DNA of 64,000 nt from Cacajao melanocephalus (Eukaryota > Chordata > Mammalia > Primates > Pitheciidae): positions 1 through 64,000 of the forward strand of contig CAUYLG010026704.1 in NCBI GenBank assembly GCA_963573385.1, written 5' to 3'. The notes below the pieces were generated by a model that was not told where the DNA came from, made no database searches, and saw only the letters and a program-made list of their open reading frames with translations. The translations under genes and the position numbers were made by a program. Every line of letters starts with the position of its first letter. The first letter of the stretch is position 1. Shown in pieces: positions 12,049 through 28,229 of the stretch.

Positions 12049-12224
12049 GCTGAGTGGTAGGAAAGGAAGTAGGAGAGAAGAGTAGGGTCCTGGCTGTTCT
12101 GGAAACACGCAAGCGCGTCCCCTTCTCACGGCTGCACACTCGGTGCTCTTCCTTCCTGATGTCTGTGTGACCTGCCCCTCACGTCCTTCCAGCATTCTTA
12201 CAGGCCACTTGTAACCATTTTGGC

Positions 12225-15387
<3,163 letters not shown>

Positions 15388-16230
15388 CTCTTTCTTATTC
15401 TCTGGATCAGCATCAGTCCCTCATTCCCCCAACCATCACTTTCACCTGGATGTTCCTTCTTTGCTGCTATTCTCTCCTCTCAGTCCATCGCCCTGGAGTC
15501 CATGGAGAAAATCCAGTGAGAAGGATGGCAGAGTAATCTTTCCCTCCTCACTCTCACTTCATCCAGTAACTCTTCTGAACCCCACCCCCAACACCTTCCC
15601 ATTCCCCAGCTCTAAGGCCCCCACACCCAGCTTTGGAACACGAGAGTAATTTGAACCTGCATCTGTGGACTGCTTCGTCTGTGTTTACAGATAGAAGACA
15701 ACCTGCAAGAAACAGGATTGGATTTGTTATTTGTAAGTCAAACCAGCTGTGATCTCCTGTCTATGTCTGCTTTCTTTGCAAATGCCAAATGTCACTTGTG
15801 GTTGGAGCTACTTTTCTTCCCAGAGAGTTGTTTTCCCCTCACATAGCCAGCTTTTCTTCCCTGCCTCTCCCGCCACCAGCTGCTCCTCTGCAAGGTATCA
15901 GTTTGCCGGGTCAGCCTGGGCACCACCGTAGCTGGCTCTAGCTGCTTGGCTGGGGTGCCTTTCCCCTCCTTCTTTTAGAAATCAACTAGAAATCCATCTT
16001 CATGAAGTTCTAAATCAATAATCACTTTGGCAAGAAAAAAAAGAAGAAACACTTGGCACAATTTACCGTTCATTGGAAGAAGCATCAGAGTGACTCTCTA
16101 CATACCCAAGGACAACTGTATTTCAAATTGGTAATAATTAGTCATATAAAAAGAAACTTTTGCATTTAGGTTGGTCAGTATCTATCTTTTTCTTCTTTGG
16201 GAGCTGGGGCAGGATCATCTTACCTAGGAA
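15388..16230. other. Single-copy interval
   Basis: Pyrimidine-rich and moderately GC-rich to about 15960, then AT-rich. No repeat or gene recognised. Confidence 0.4.
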
Positions 16231-16234
16231 GTTT

Positions 16235-16500
16235 CATTTGCAAATTTCCATTCAGCAAGTTTTTGTTGAACACCTATTTTATACTCAGTTTATGCCTTCA
16301 AAGAGCACACAGTCTCCTTAGAGGAGGGTAGAAGACACACATAGCCACTTAAAAAGATGTGCTATGTTCCTCATACTATTAGCCAAGGGCCAGACAGTGT
16401 GTGGAAGTTCCAGCAGGGAGTCCCAGTGAGCAGTGATCTTGGTGGAGGCGGGAGTTGAGCCAAGGCCTGAGGAGTGGCCCAATGTTGACAATATAGGGAT
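16235..16500 (-). mobile_element. L2 LINE fragment
   Basis: 'ccattcagcaagtttttgttg', 'aacacctattttatactcag' and 'cttcaaagagcacacagtctc' are the reverse of the L2 3' UTR ('tcaacaaatatttattgagcacctactatgtgcc' in this orientation). Then 'gagttgagccaaggcctgagg' continues it. Confidence 0.65.
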
Positions 16501-16705
16501 ATGAAAAACATGGGGGAAGGTATTGATAAAAGTTTAACAATTAATTCCTTCCTCCCCCCACCAAAAAGACTCAATGTCGCATATGTTGGCCCCTTGTGTT
16601 TATAATGGTGGCCAATTTCTATGGTGTAAATACACCCACCATAGCTAATTTTACGATGAATTTCAAGGTACCAATGTTACCGAACAAGGAGTTAAAAAGA
16701 GGTAT

Positions 16706-17060
16706 TGCTGTTGTTTTAATGTGTGCCCCGAAGTTCATGTGTTGGAAACTTGATCCCCACTGTGTTGAGATGTGAGGCCTGATGAGAGGTGTTTGGGGCT
16801 GATGACATTGTCTCAGGAGTGCAATTGTTATCACAGGAGTGGTTTCCATATAAAAAGATGAGTTTGACCTCCTCTTCTCTCCCTTTTGCCCTCTCTTTGC
16901 CCTTCACCATGTTACGACACAGCAAGAAAGCCCTCGCAAGGTGCCAGCCCCTTGATCTTGGACTTCCCATCCTGTAGAACAGTGAGTCAGTAGACTTCTG
17001 TTTATTATAAATTCCCCAGGCTGTAGTATTCTTTTGTAGCAGCACAAATGGACTAATGCA
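16706..17060 (+). mobile_element. MST/MLT1-type MaLR LTR
   Basis: 'ttaatgtgtgccccgaagttc', 'atgtgttggaaacttgatccc', 'tatcacaggagtggtttcc', 'cttggacttcccatcctg' and 'agcacaaatggactaatgca' place it in the MST/MLT1 range (MSTD-like). The TSD is not clear. Confidence 0.8.
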
Positions 17061-17108
17061 ATAGTGTACCATTAAGTAGCATTTTGCCATATGGATACAA
17101 TGGAAGAG

Positions 17109-17299
17109 ATTCTCCTGCCTCAGCCTCCCAAGTAGCTAGCGTTATAGGCACCTGCCACCACAGCTGGCTAATTTTTGTGTTTTTAGTAGAGACAGAGTTT
17201 CACTATGTTGGCCAGCTGGTCTCAAACTCCTGACCTCAAAGAGATGGGCCTCAGCCTCCCAAAGTGCTGGGATTACAGGGGAGAACCACTGCGCCTGGC
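17109..17299 (-). mobile_element. Alu lacking its 3' third
   Basis: It begins abruptly at 'agattctcctgcctcagcc' and runs through the linker and left arm to 'gcgcctggcc'. The poly(T) and the end of the right arm are missing. Ordinary priming loses the 5' end, so this is either a later deletion or an unusual insertion. Confidence 0.9.
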
Positions 17300-18135
17300 C
17301 AAAACCAGTCATTTAGAAAACATAGGTTGGGAGATGTGGGACTATTATAATGCAGAAAGCAGTAGGCCTTCCTCATTGCTGCAGTTTTCTCCATGGGAAG
17401 AATAGGAACCAAGGGAGGTGAGGTGAAGATGAGTTTCAGCATTTCTCCTTCACACAGGGGAAGGCAGGAGAAAGGCTGACACGCTACAAGAGGGGGTAGC
17501 CAATGAGACAAGGTCCGAGGCTATTGAGGACTCAGACCATTTCCGACTCACCCTTATGGTCAATGGGGACCTTGCATAACACCCTAATAATTATAGACTC
17601 TCAAAAATTTGAGCAAAGATGTAGGCGGTTTTCTTTCTTTACTAAGTGTTACAGAAAAGTGTAGAATATAATCCACTTAATTAATTCATCACCTGCTATA
17701 TGTCAGAGGCCATAGGCTCAGGGGCATTCTAACAGTCAGTTAAATTGATGCAATTTTCTCCAATTTTCCAAACATAGCAAATTGATTCCTTTCTACTTTA
17801 GTTCAGTTAAAATGGCTGTTTTTAGTCTTGAAGAAATTCTTTTAAAAACATATAGCCTGACAATCAGGAAGTTCTATTGATATAATTTTTAGGTTTCAGT
17901 GGGGGCTTAAAATGTAGCTCTCAATGAGAATAGTGCAAGAAGATGGGGAAAGGTGTAGGTAGGTTGGAAAATTTAGTGTGGGAAGGTTAGGGATGACTTC
18001 GGTTTTCCTAACCATTTCCATTTGCCAAATCCATTCCTCATTTTCAAATCTTCATTTGACTCAACTTCTTAGCAGCAATCAGAATTAACACCCGTCTCTT
18101 TGCAGGCTCAAATCCCTCTATATTGTTCTTAAATG
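17300..18135. other. Single-copy interval, AT-rich to the right
   Basis: A weak L2/MIR-like phrase lies near 17690 ('cacctgctatatgtcagagg'). Nothing else is recognised. Confidence 0.35.
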
Positions 18136-18139
18136 TCCT

Positions 18140-18535
18140 CAAAACTTTTTCATTAAGCTGGCTCCTCATCTTGATATGCTTTTTCACGAGGAAACCTGCA
18201 CCACACAATGCTGTCTATGGGCAGATTAATATATCCAATCTAGGTATCTCTTTGGAGCTTCAGACTCACAAATCCAAGTATCTGCTTGGGATCTCCTCTG
18301 GAGGAATCCAAAGTATATCAGATTCAAGCCCCCAGATCTGTCCTGAGGGCCCAACCAATGACGAGTCTCTCCTTGGTGCCACGCCACATCTTGTTGCAAT
18401 TCTGTGTGTAACTATGATCACCACTGTTAGCCTGAGAGTACTCAGAGAAAGAAGCCTCATTCATCAGTGAATCCGTAGTTATGACCTCAGTGCTTGACAA
18501 AGAGTCAACAGATGAATGAATGAATAAATAAACAA
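18140..18535 (+). mobile_element. L2 LINE fragment
   Basis: 'gagcttcagactcacaaatcc', 'aagtatctgcttgggatctcc' and the ending 'gaatgaatgaataaataaac' follow L2 on the plus strand (the '...agactcgtatatccaactgcc...' part and the tail). Strongly diverged. Confidence 0.5.
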
Positions 18536-18589
18536 ATTCTCATCCATCAGTAAAAACTTCTGTGATTTTTCAAGAACTCAAACATAATT

Positions 18590-19680
18590 AGGTAGTGAAC
18601 ACACATACTATTTATTTGGCCTCCACCTCCGCTATTCCACTGAAGCTATTGCTATCAAAGTCACCCACACCCTCTACATAGCCAAATTCTATGGGCACTT
18701 CTCTAATCTCATCTTATGTGTGGTCTTGTCATCACTTGGCATGGGTTACCCTTCCTTTTGGCTTTCATAGCATTGGAGGCTCATTGTTTTCTATCTATCA
18801 ATGATACTCTTTTTGAGTCTTTGCTGGATTCTCTTCTTTGCTTTGGCCTCTAAATGTTGGTTGGCCTCTGATATAGTTTGGATATTTGTCCCCTGCAAAT
18901 CATGTTGAAATTTGATTCCCAATGTTGGAGGTGGAGCCTTGTGGGAGGCGTTCGGGTCGTGAAGGTGGATCGACCCCTCATGAATGCCTTGGTGCCATCC
19001 TTGTGGACATGAGTGAGTTATTGCTCTATTAGCTCATGGGATATCTGATTGCTAAAAAGATACTGGCACGTCCTCTCTCGCTCCTCTCTCTCTGTCTCTC
19101 TGTCTCTCTCTCTCTCTTTCCCCTCCCCTTCTCCTTTCACATGTGATGCTCTTTGCCTCCCTCTCTTAGTGAAAGCTTCCTGAAACTCACCAGAAGCAAG
19201 TGTTGACACCATGCTGCTTGTATAGCTTGCAGAATCATGAGCTAAATAAACCTCTTTTGTAAATAAATTGTCCAGCCTCAGGTATTCCTTTATGGAGATG
19301 TGAATAGACAAAAACACCCTCTAAATCTTGAAGGAGATAAGATTCCACTCTGGAGCTCATTTTCTTCATTATGTGTCTCTCCTGGGTGACTTTATTCACT
19401 TCCATGACTTCAGTTATGAGCCATTTGCTGCTGATTAATTTATATCTCTGATGACTTTTTAAAGTATCAGGTGTGCCTGATTACTCCACTAGAATGTTTG
19501 ATACACATCTCAAATGGATCTTGTATAAGACGAAATTGTTAGTTTCCTGCCCCCTTCCCATCTCATGTTTTCCCTGAGTCTTTTTCAACTCACTATGTGG
19601 CTTTACTGGGACTAAGCCAAAGACCAAAAGGCAGCCTGAATTTCTCTCTCATTCATCTCCTACATTCATTGTTTCAGCTC
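18590..19680 (+). mobile_element. L2 LINE reverse-transcriptase region, split by an LTR
   Basis: 18640-18870 follows the L2 RT block ('ttctctaatctcatcttatg', 'ggctttcatagcattggagg', 'ggcctctaaatgttgg'). After the inserted LTR, 19320-19660 resumes with later L2 text ('tcatttgcatgtc...tctctcattcatctcctac' type wording). No frame is left. It is the same family as the minus-strand copy at 12225-13265. Confidence 0.6.
18879..19316 (+). mobile_element. MST-type MaLR solo LTR inside L2
   Basis: It starts 'tgatatagtttggatatttg' and ends '...tagacaaaaaca'. Between are 'ggaggtggagccttgtggg', 'gagtgagttattgctctatt' and 'gagctaaataaacctctttt'. Flanks GCCTC (18874-18878) and CCCTC (19317-19321) are a 4/5 TSD. 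A CT-rich microsatellite at about 19075-19135 has expanded inside it. Confidence 0.92.
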
Positions 19681-19688
19681 TACAAACA

Positions 19689-19727
19689 ATTTGTTGATTG
19701 CTTTGCACAGAGAAACAATCAACAAAT
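19689..19727. repeat. Short inverted repeat (12-bp arms)
   Basis: ATTTGTTGATTG (19689-19700) and CAATCAACAAAT (19716-19727) are perfectly complementary, with a 15-base loop. There is no T-rich tail, so it is not a bacterial-type terminator. It probably arose by chance or from an old palindromic element. Confidence 0.6.
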
Positions 19728-19739
19728 ATTTGTTTGTTA

Positions 19740-20410
19740 AACTAAAGTTTGATAATTTAATGCGTGGTAAAAGGTATTATTCCTAGTTTCAAACAATTTA
19801 TGAACAAACTTTGGGAAAATAATGTTTCTGCTAAGTTTTGGTTTCGAACATGACTTAGTTTTTTACTCTGGATCGTCCTTGTCCATGTCTTATCCATAGC
19901 CACGTAAATCTTCCCGCTGATCCTGTTGTGTGCTTGTTTGCTCCCCAGTGCCCAGGGGAGAGGACTGGTAAACAGATGAAACCTATTTGCGTATGAACTG
20001 CTTTGCATCAGAAACCATGCAGAGCTGGACCGGAATGATCACCAGTCCCCTCAATGATGTAAGTGGTTTAGCCTCAGCAGAGTAAATTTCACTGGTGTCC
20101 TGATGCTTCATTTGTACTTCCCTTGTTTTTTTGAAATACACAGTAGTGTAATGGGTGTCTGAGGTGACTTGAAAGCCTAGGACAACCTCCCAGTCTTTAA
20201 ATATCTAAACAATCTACTTATGGGATAAACCACATATCCACATAGAACAGCAAAGGACCTGGGGCAGCTTTTATACCACATCATCCTAGCTCAGCTGAGT
20301 CTTTACTTCTCAGAATTCTGCTTCCTGTAGTTTCAGATTGGTGTTGGCCACAAGCAACATTTTGTGTGAGATTTAGAAGGTGAAAGTGAAGTGGGAGCAT
20401 AGGTATATTT
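19740..20410. other. Single-copy interval
   Basis: No repeat or gene recognised. A pyrimidine/purine-mixed block with moderate GC. Confidence 0.35.
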
Positions 20411-20778
20411 TAAAGCGGACTTTAAGAACAGTTTTAGATTTATGGAAAAATTGCTCTAGTATAGAGAGTTCCCATCTGTCTTGTACTCAGTTTTCCTGTT
20501 GGCAACACCTTTCATTAGTATGGTACATTTGTTATTGAATCAATGTTGATACATTATTATTAGCCGAGGTCTGTATTTTATTCAGAGTTTCTTAGTTTTT
20601 GTCTTTTATCCTTTTTCTGTTCCATGATCTCTTCTAGTGTAAGACATTGCATTTAGTTGTCATGTCTCCACAGACACCTTTGGGCCATAACAGTTTCTCA
20701 GAGCTTCCTTGTTTTTAATTTGTTTTCAGGAGTACAGGTCAGACATGTCATAGGTTGCCTTTCATTTGGAATTAGTCT

Positions 20779-21094
<316 letters not shown>

Positions 21095-21605
21095 CAATGT
21101 TTTTCTTGTGATTAGGCTGAGGTTATGATTTGGGGGAGGAAGATCACAGAGGTAAAGTGCCAGCCTCATCACATCTTATCGAGGTTATGTCGTTATTAAA
21201 TGATTTATTACTATTGATGTTGACATTGATTACTCTGCTTGAGGCTGTGTTTGTCAGATTTCTCAACTGTAAAATTAACCCTTTCCCCCGCTCTCTATCC
21301 TGTACTATTTGGAAGGAAGCATATATGCATAAGCCACACTTAAGGAGTGGGGATTGAAATTTCCCCTCCTAGAGGGTGGAGTATTTATGTAATTATTTGA
21401 AATTTTTATATATGGGAGATTTGTCTCATCCATTTTTTTTATCCAATCATTTGTTTGTGTCAGTATGGGCTCATGGATTTTTATTTTGTACTTTGTTATA
21501 ATCCAGTTCTACTTTCTTTATTTTATTGTTCCGATTGTTCCATCTTTGGCCACTGAGAGCTTTTTTAGTTGACTTTCGTGGCTTTTTGACATAGTCTCAT
21601 CAATT

Positions 21606-21606
<1 letters not shown>

Positions 21607-21645
<39 letters not shown>
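21607..21645. repeat. (GT)7(GA)12 compound microsatellite
   Basis: Alternating GT changes directly to GA, inside the L1M 3' UTR. It is probably length-variable. Confidence 0.95.
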
Positions 21646-23457
21646 TGTGGTTTCTTGAGCACTTCTTTACTTTCTATCACTAAAAAGATGTTCCAGGATC
21701 AACCTGTAGATTTCCTGCCTTAGTTCTAGAATCTACCATTTCCCCAAGGAACCCTGGTTCCCTCTATTGGAGAATGGCATTAGGAACCAAGATCTAGGTG
21801 ATAGATGTGCTCATTGCTAGTGTGATGTTGCTTCTTGGCTCTCTTAGCTGACAGAGCAAGAAATGTATGTGTGCATACTAACCCTTTTATATACATGTAT
21901 CTATAAGTATTTCTATATGTAACTATATGACCTATATTAAGCTAAACAAGAGTTCATACTAGTGTGTCCAACTCTAATTCCTCTACCACATGGATCATTC
22001 TTTTTTGCTGCTCTTATTATTTGTAAATTTTTGCTTTAAAAATGAGAAACATGGCTCTCATCATTCATCATACGTTTTCTTCATTGTTCAATTCCAGTTT
22101 ACATGTATAGCAGAATCAGAATTGTTAACCTATACTACCATGGAAAACAACTTTATCAGCTAGAATACTGTGTTTATATGTAATTTATTTTGCCTTTAAA
22201 TTTACAGACTCCAGTCACTTCTAGAGCTAGCTAGGTCAGCAACATTTCTCCTCCCCTTTCATGAAATTGTTTCATAAATTTATAATACAGTTACAGTCTC
22301 TTGCGACAGTCTGCATTCCTTCCAGGGATCCTCTGACCTGCTAAATTATTTGACTTAAAAAATGCGTACACATAAAAGTTTACTCTTTGTGTAGTAAAAT
22401 TCTGTGGGTTCTTGCAAATGCATAGTGTCATGTATCCACCATTGCAGTAGCATACAGAACAGTTTCATTGCTCTAAAAATCCTGTGTGTCACCTCCTCAA
22501 CTCTGTCTCAATTTCCCTCAACCCCAGGAATTCACATCCTATCTTTTTATTTAGTTTCGTCTTTGTAGTTTTGCTTTCTATAGAATGTCATAATAATTGA
22601 ATTATAGAGTAGATAGCCTTTTCAGACTGCCTTCTTTCACTTAGTCTTAGGTATTTATGGTTCATCTATGTCTTTTTGTGATTTGATAGCTCACTTTTTT
22701 AAAATCACTGAATGTTGTCTCACATGGATATACCACAAGTCATCTGTTCACCTGTTAAAGAACATCTTAGTTGCTTCTAGTTTTCGAGAATTATCAATAA
22801 AACTGCTAAAACATTCATGTGCAGGTTTTTGTGCAGACATAAGTTGTTAAATCATGTGGACAAATACCAGAAGTATGACTGCTGAATTGCATGATAAGAC
22901 TATGTTTTCATAAGAAATTGCCAAAATATCTTCCAAAGTAGCTGTACCATTTTGCATTCCCACCAGCAACAAATGAGAGTTTCTTTGCTCTGCTCTGCAT
23001 TTTTGTCAGTATTTAATGTTGTCAGTTTTGGTATTTTTGCCATTCTAATAGATGTGCAGTAGTATCTCATTGTTTTAATGTACAATTCCCTAGTGATAAA
23101 TGGTGTTGACAATGTTTTCATATGTTTACCTTTGGTGAGGTATCTATTCAAATTTTTTAGCCACACTTAACTGAGGTGTTTAAAATTATTGTTGCATTTT
23201 AAGAGTTCTTTATATATTTTGGATACAAGTCCTTTAGCAAATATTTATTTTATAAATAATTTCCTCCAGTCTATGGATTTTCTTTTCATTTTCTTATCAG
23301 AGCAGAAGTTATTTCACAGAGCAGAAGTTATTAATTTTAATAAAGTACAGCTTATCAATTATTTATCTCTTGGATTATGCTTTTGATGTTTTCCCTAAAA
23401 ACTCTTCACCAAACCCATGATTATCTAGATTCCTCCATGTTTATTCCTAGAAGTTTT

Positions 23458-23773
23458 ATAGTTTTGTATTTTTTTTTTTTTGAGATGGAGTCTTGCTGTG
23501 TCACCCAGGCTGGAATGCAGTGGCACAATCTTGGCTCACTGCAACCTCCACCTCCCAGGTTCAAATGATTCTGTCTGCCGCAGGCTCCCAATTAGCTGGG
23601 ATTACAGGCATGTACCACCATGCCTGGCTCATTTTTGTATTTTTGGTAGAGACATGATTTCACCATGTTGGTCAGGCTGGTCTCAAACAACTGACCTGAA
23701 GTGCTCCATTTACCTAGGCCTCCCTAAGTGCTGGGATGACAGGTGTGAGCTACTGTGCCTGGCCAAGTTTGTA
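23458..23773 (-). mobile_element. AluS-type element in L1M
   Basis: The minus-strand Alu body runs from about 23471 to 23764. 'agttttgtatttt' on the left and 'aagtttgtatttt' on the right form an imperfect TSD in L1 sequence. Confidence 0.95.
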
Positions 23774-23784
23774 TTTTAAGGCTA

Positions 23785-24155
23785 TGTATTAGTGTTAGTC
23801 CGTTTTCACACTGCTGTAAAGATACTACCAGAGGCTGGGTAATTTACAAACAAAAGAGGTTTAATCAACTCATCATTCCACATAGCTGGAGGGGACTCAG
23901 GAAGCTTATAATCATGGTGGAAGGTAAAGGTGAAGCAAGGCACATCTTACATGGTAGCAGGTGAGAAAGAGAGTGCAGGGGAAACTGCCACTTTTAAAGC
24001 ATCAGATCTTGTGAGAACTCCCTCGTTATCAGGAGAATAGCATGGGGGAAACCTCCCCCATAGTCTGATCACCTCCCACCAGTTCCTTTCCTCAACATGT
24101 GGGGATTACAATTTGAGGTGAGATTTAGGTGGGGACACAGAGCCAAATCATATCA
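23785..24155 (-). mobile_element. MST-type MaLR solo LTR in L1M
   Basis: The reverse of an MSTA/MSTB-like LTR: it begins 'tgtattagtgttagtccg', passes 'ctgggtaatttacaaac', 'ataatcatggtggaagg' and 'gatcttgtgagaactccc', and ends '...ccaaatcatatca'. Flanks GGCTA (23780-23784) and GTCTA (24156-24160) are a 4/5 TSD, and the L1 text continues across them. Confidence 0.92.
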
Positions 24156-24876
24156 GTCTATAATCCATTTTAAGTTAGTTTTTATGAAATGTGTAAGGTT
24201 TGTGTCTAGATTAGTTTTTTCATATACAGAGCCCCAACCGTTTAGCCAACATTTGTTGGAAAGTCCTTTGTCCACAGAGTTGCCTTTGCTCTTTTGTCAA
24301 AAATAGGCTGACTATATTTGCCTGGGTTTATTTCTGGTTACCTATTCTGTTCCATTGATTTATGTGTGCATTTGTTCACTAATACCACACTGTCTTGATT
24401 ACTGTTACTTTATAGTTAAGTCTTGCAATTGGGTAGCATCAGTCCTTCAATTTTGTTCTCTTCTTGGGTATTGTGTTGGCTAGTTGGGATCTTTTGCCTT
24501 TTCATATACGTTTTAGAATGTTTGTCAATATACACAAAATCTATTTTGATTAGGATTGCTCTGAATCTATTGGTCAAGTTGGGAAGAACTGTCATCTTGT
24601 TAGTATTGAGTCTTCCAATCCATGAATGTGAAATTTATTTAGATCTTCACTGATTTTGTTTATCACAGTTTTGTAGTTCTACATACAGATCCTATATATA
24701 TTTTATTAGATCTATACATAAACATTTTATTTTTTGGTGTTGTTGTAAATAGTATTGTGTTTTCATTTCAAATTTCAATTTTTAAATTTCTTATATAGAG
24801 AAAAGCAATAGAGCTTTGTATATTAACCTTGTATTTCGAGACAATTTTGTAGTTGCTCACCAGTTCCATAATTTTA

Positions 24877-25211
24877 AAAATGTATTTTATTTATTTATTT
24901 AATTATTTTTAGAGGCAGGGTCTCTCTGTCACCTGGGCTGGAGTACAGTGGTACAATTGTAGCTCACTGTAAGCTTGAACTTCTGGGCTCAAGTGGTCCT
25001 ACTACCTCAGCCTCCTGGGTAGCTGGGATTGCAAGCAGGTGCCACCATGCCTGGCTATTTTTTAAAAAACCATTTTACTGTAGAGACAGTCTTACTGTAT
25101 TGTGCAGGCTGGTCTTGAACTCCTGGCCACAGGCCATCCTCTTACCTTGGCCCCCCCAAAATGTTGAGATTACAGGTGTGAGCCACTGTGCCCAGCCTAA
25201 AATGTATTTTA
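24877..25211 (-). mobile_element. AluJ-type element with 13-bp TSD
   Basis: Minus-strand Alu body at 24890-25198. The perfect TSD AAAATGTATTTTA lies at 24877-24889 and 25199-25211. Internal differences ('cttgaacttctgggctcaag') are J-like. Confidence 0.95.
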
Positions 25212-26369
25212 CATTGTGTGCATGTGTGTTTTGGTAGTTTGTGTCTTTCAAGGAATTGGCCTATTCTATCTACATTATCAAATTCATAGGCATAGAGTTT
25301 TTTATTGTATTTCCTTATTTTCCTCTTAATGTGTATAGGTTCAGTAGTGATTGACCCCTCTTTCATTTCTGATCTTAGTAATTTGTTTTTTTTTCTTGTT
25401 TAGCCCAAGAAGCTAATTAGTTTTATTAATCTTTTCAAATCATCAGCTTTGTTTAAACATTTTTTCTCTGTTTTTAAAATTTCATGATTTCTGCTATAAT
25501 TTGTATTATTTCTTTTTTTATGCTTATTTTATGCTTAAATTGTGCTTCTTTCTTTAGCTTCCAAAGGTAGGAGCTTAGATGATTGATTTTTAGATCTTCT
25601 TTTCTAATGTATGCATTTAATGTCGTAAACATTAAGCACAGCTTTTGCCACATCTAACAAATTTTGGTAAGTTGTATTTTTATTTTCATTTAATTCAAAA
25701 TAATTTTAAGTTTTTCTTGGTACTTCTTGACTTATGTATTATTTAGAATTGTGTTGTCTAGTTTCCAAATATTTTGGAATTTTCCAGCTATCTTTCCGTT
25801 TTTGTTTTCTGGTTTAACTGCATTATGGTCTAGAATATACCTTGAATTATTTCCATTCTTTTAAATTGGTTAAGGTGAGTTTTATGAGCCAGAGTGTGGT
25901 TTATCTTGGTGAATGGTCTCTCTGAGCTTGAGAAGAATGTGTATTCTGTTATTGCTGGATGATGTAGTCTACAAATATCAATTAGATTACATTGATTGAT
26001 AGTGCTTCTCAGGTTTACCATATCCTTACTGATTTTTTGCCTGCTTGATCAGTCATATACGGAAAGAGGAATGTTTAAATCCCTAACTAGAAGTGGATTT
26101 TTCTGTTTCCTCTTGCAGTTCTACCAGTTTTTGCCTCACATATTTTGATGCTCTGTTGTTAAGTGCCTACACATTAATATTATTGTATCATGTCTTCTTG
26201 GGGAATTGACCCATTTATCAGTATATATTGCACCCATTTATCCATGATTATCTTCCTTGTAAAATCTAGTTTGTCTGATATTAACATAGGTGTTCCAGAT
26301 TTCTTTTGATTTGTATTAGCATGGTATGTCTTTTTCATCCATTTCGTCTTAACCTATCTGTGTCATTAT

Positions 26370-26762
<393 letters not shown>

Positions 26763-26799
26763 GTTTGTAGTTCAGATACAGGTTGATGATGGAGGTAAG

Positions 26800-27330
26800 C
26801 CTAAGGTATTATGAAACACGGAGCAGTAGAATTAAGTCTGCCCCAGGGAGCTGGGGACAACTTCAGAGAGAAGGTGATGAAAGTTTGAGTTGATTCTTGA
26901 AGGAGGAGAAAGTGTTTGTGCTTATAAAGGAAGGTGCAATGTATTTCAGGCTGGAGAAGGGGGTGTTTCCTGGAATGAAGTAGGGTTGAGAGTGTGGTGG
27001 GAGATGATGTTGGGAAGCGAGTTTGGATAGGTCAAGTGAGGGAGATCACGACAAAAAGAGATAGAAATGCTAAGCAAATGAGTTCAGCTTGCATCCTGCA
27101 GATGAAGGACAAGGGAATCTTGGCACTCAAAGTGTGACCCAGGAACCAACATCCCACCTGGGAGATTGTTTTATAAATGTAAAATTTTGGGCTCCACTCA
27201 AAACCTACTGAGTCAGAGTCTTTATTTTAACAATTTCCCGGGGGACTCTCATACACTTCAAAGTTTGAGAAGTTCCACTATCACGAGTTCTGTGCAAGGA
27301 TTACAATGGTCAGATCTGTATTTCGGAAGT
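26800..27330 (-). mobile_element. L2 LINE fragment split by MER5A
   Basis: 'gagttgattcttgaaggagg', 'ggtgcaatgtatttcaggc' and, after the MER5A copy, 'aatggtcagatctgtatttc' are the reverse of L2 3'-UTR wording ('gagctgagtcttgaaggatg', 'gggcattccaggcag'). Strongly diverged. Confidence 0.55.
27122..27277 (-). mobile_element. MER5A-like DNA transposon
   Basis: 'ctcaaagtgtgacccagg', 'cccacctgggagattgtttt', 'aaaacctactgagtcagag' and 'aaagtttgagaagttcc' follow a MER5A-type sequence in the same relative orientation as the copy at 9040. Confidence 0.75.
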
Positions 27331-27334
27331 CATT

Positions 27335-27788
27335 TTTCTGGGGGCAATTTCATTTCTCCATTGAAAAATCTTCCAACCTCTTGTCTGGGGCCATATGCCT
27401 GGCAACCAGTGTTCTGAGAGCAGGTGGGGAGTGGCTGCTGTGAATTCCAATGTCAGTGTGTGGACTTTATAATTTAAATTAATCTCTCAGCGTTAGTCAC
27501 CATTCTTGCCATTTTTGGCATTGTCTTGCCCAATCTGGACCTTCTGCAGAAAATAAACTTCTGGTTTCTTGAATGGGGTGAGGGGGGACATCGTTTGGTG
27601 GGGGAAAGAATCTGGGGGTCTAATTGTTATACACATTTATCAGTCCTCTTACTCTCAGCCCTGACGGTCTGTGGTGCTTCCATGTATGAATGAATAAATT
27701 GGCTTATTTCTTAAAGATAACGCCTAGAACTATACCTTCCTCTGCTCTGTTAGTAGAGGCAATACTTCTCTATCTACTTTCTGTTTTC
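27335..27788. other. Single-copy interval
   Basis: A short L2-like ending may lie at 27670-27705 ('gtatgaatgaataaattgg'). A G-rich patch occurs at 27578-27625. No gene recognised. Confidence 0.35.
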
Positions 27789-28087
27789 TAAAATTCTGCA
27801 GGCTGGGCATGGTGGCTCACACTGGTAATCCCAGCACTTTGGGAGGCTGAGGTGGGCAGATCACCTGAGGTAAGGGAGTTTGAGACCAGCCTGGCCAACA
27901 TGGTGAAACCTCATCTCTACTGAAAATACAAAAATTAGCCAGGCATGGTGGTGTGTGCTGTGGTCCCAGCTACTCAAAAGGCTGAAGTGGGAGAATCGCT
28001 TGAACCTGGGATGCAGAGGTTGCAGTGAGCCAAGATCACACCACACACAGCCTGGGTCTGGGTCTCAAATCAAAAAATAAAATTCTG
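27789..28087 (+). mobile_element. AluS-type element with 10-bp TSD
   Basis: Plus-strand Alu body at 27799-28077. The TSD TAAAATTCTG is perfect at 27789-27798 and 28078-28087. The end of the right arm has lost about 15 bases ('ccacacacagcctggg'). Confidence 0.95.
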
Positions 28088-28229
28088 AGCTCTCTCAATC
28101 ATACCTCTTTGTACTTGCAGATGTACATTCTTTTAATGAATATTTAGTTGCGTTTAGGAGGAAGAGGGCTTCTTTCATGTTTAACAGACACTTTCTGAGA
28201 TTCCTCTTAATCTCTCTTGTTTTACAAGT

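Noticed and set aside
21607..21645. Z-DNA or regulatory role for the GT/GA tract
   Set aside because: It is an ordinary compound microsatellite inside an L1 3' UTR; nothing else supports a function.
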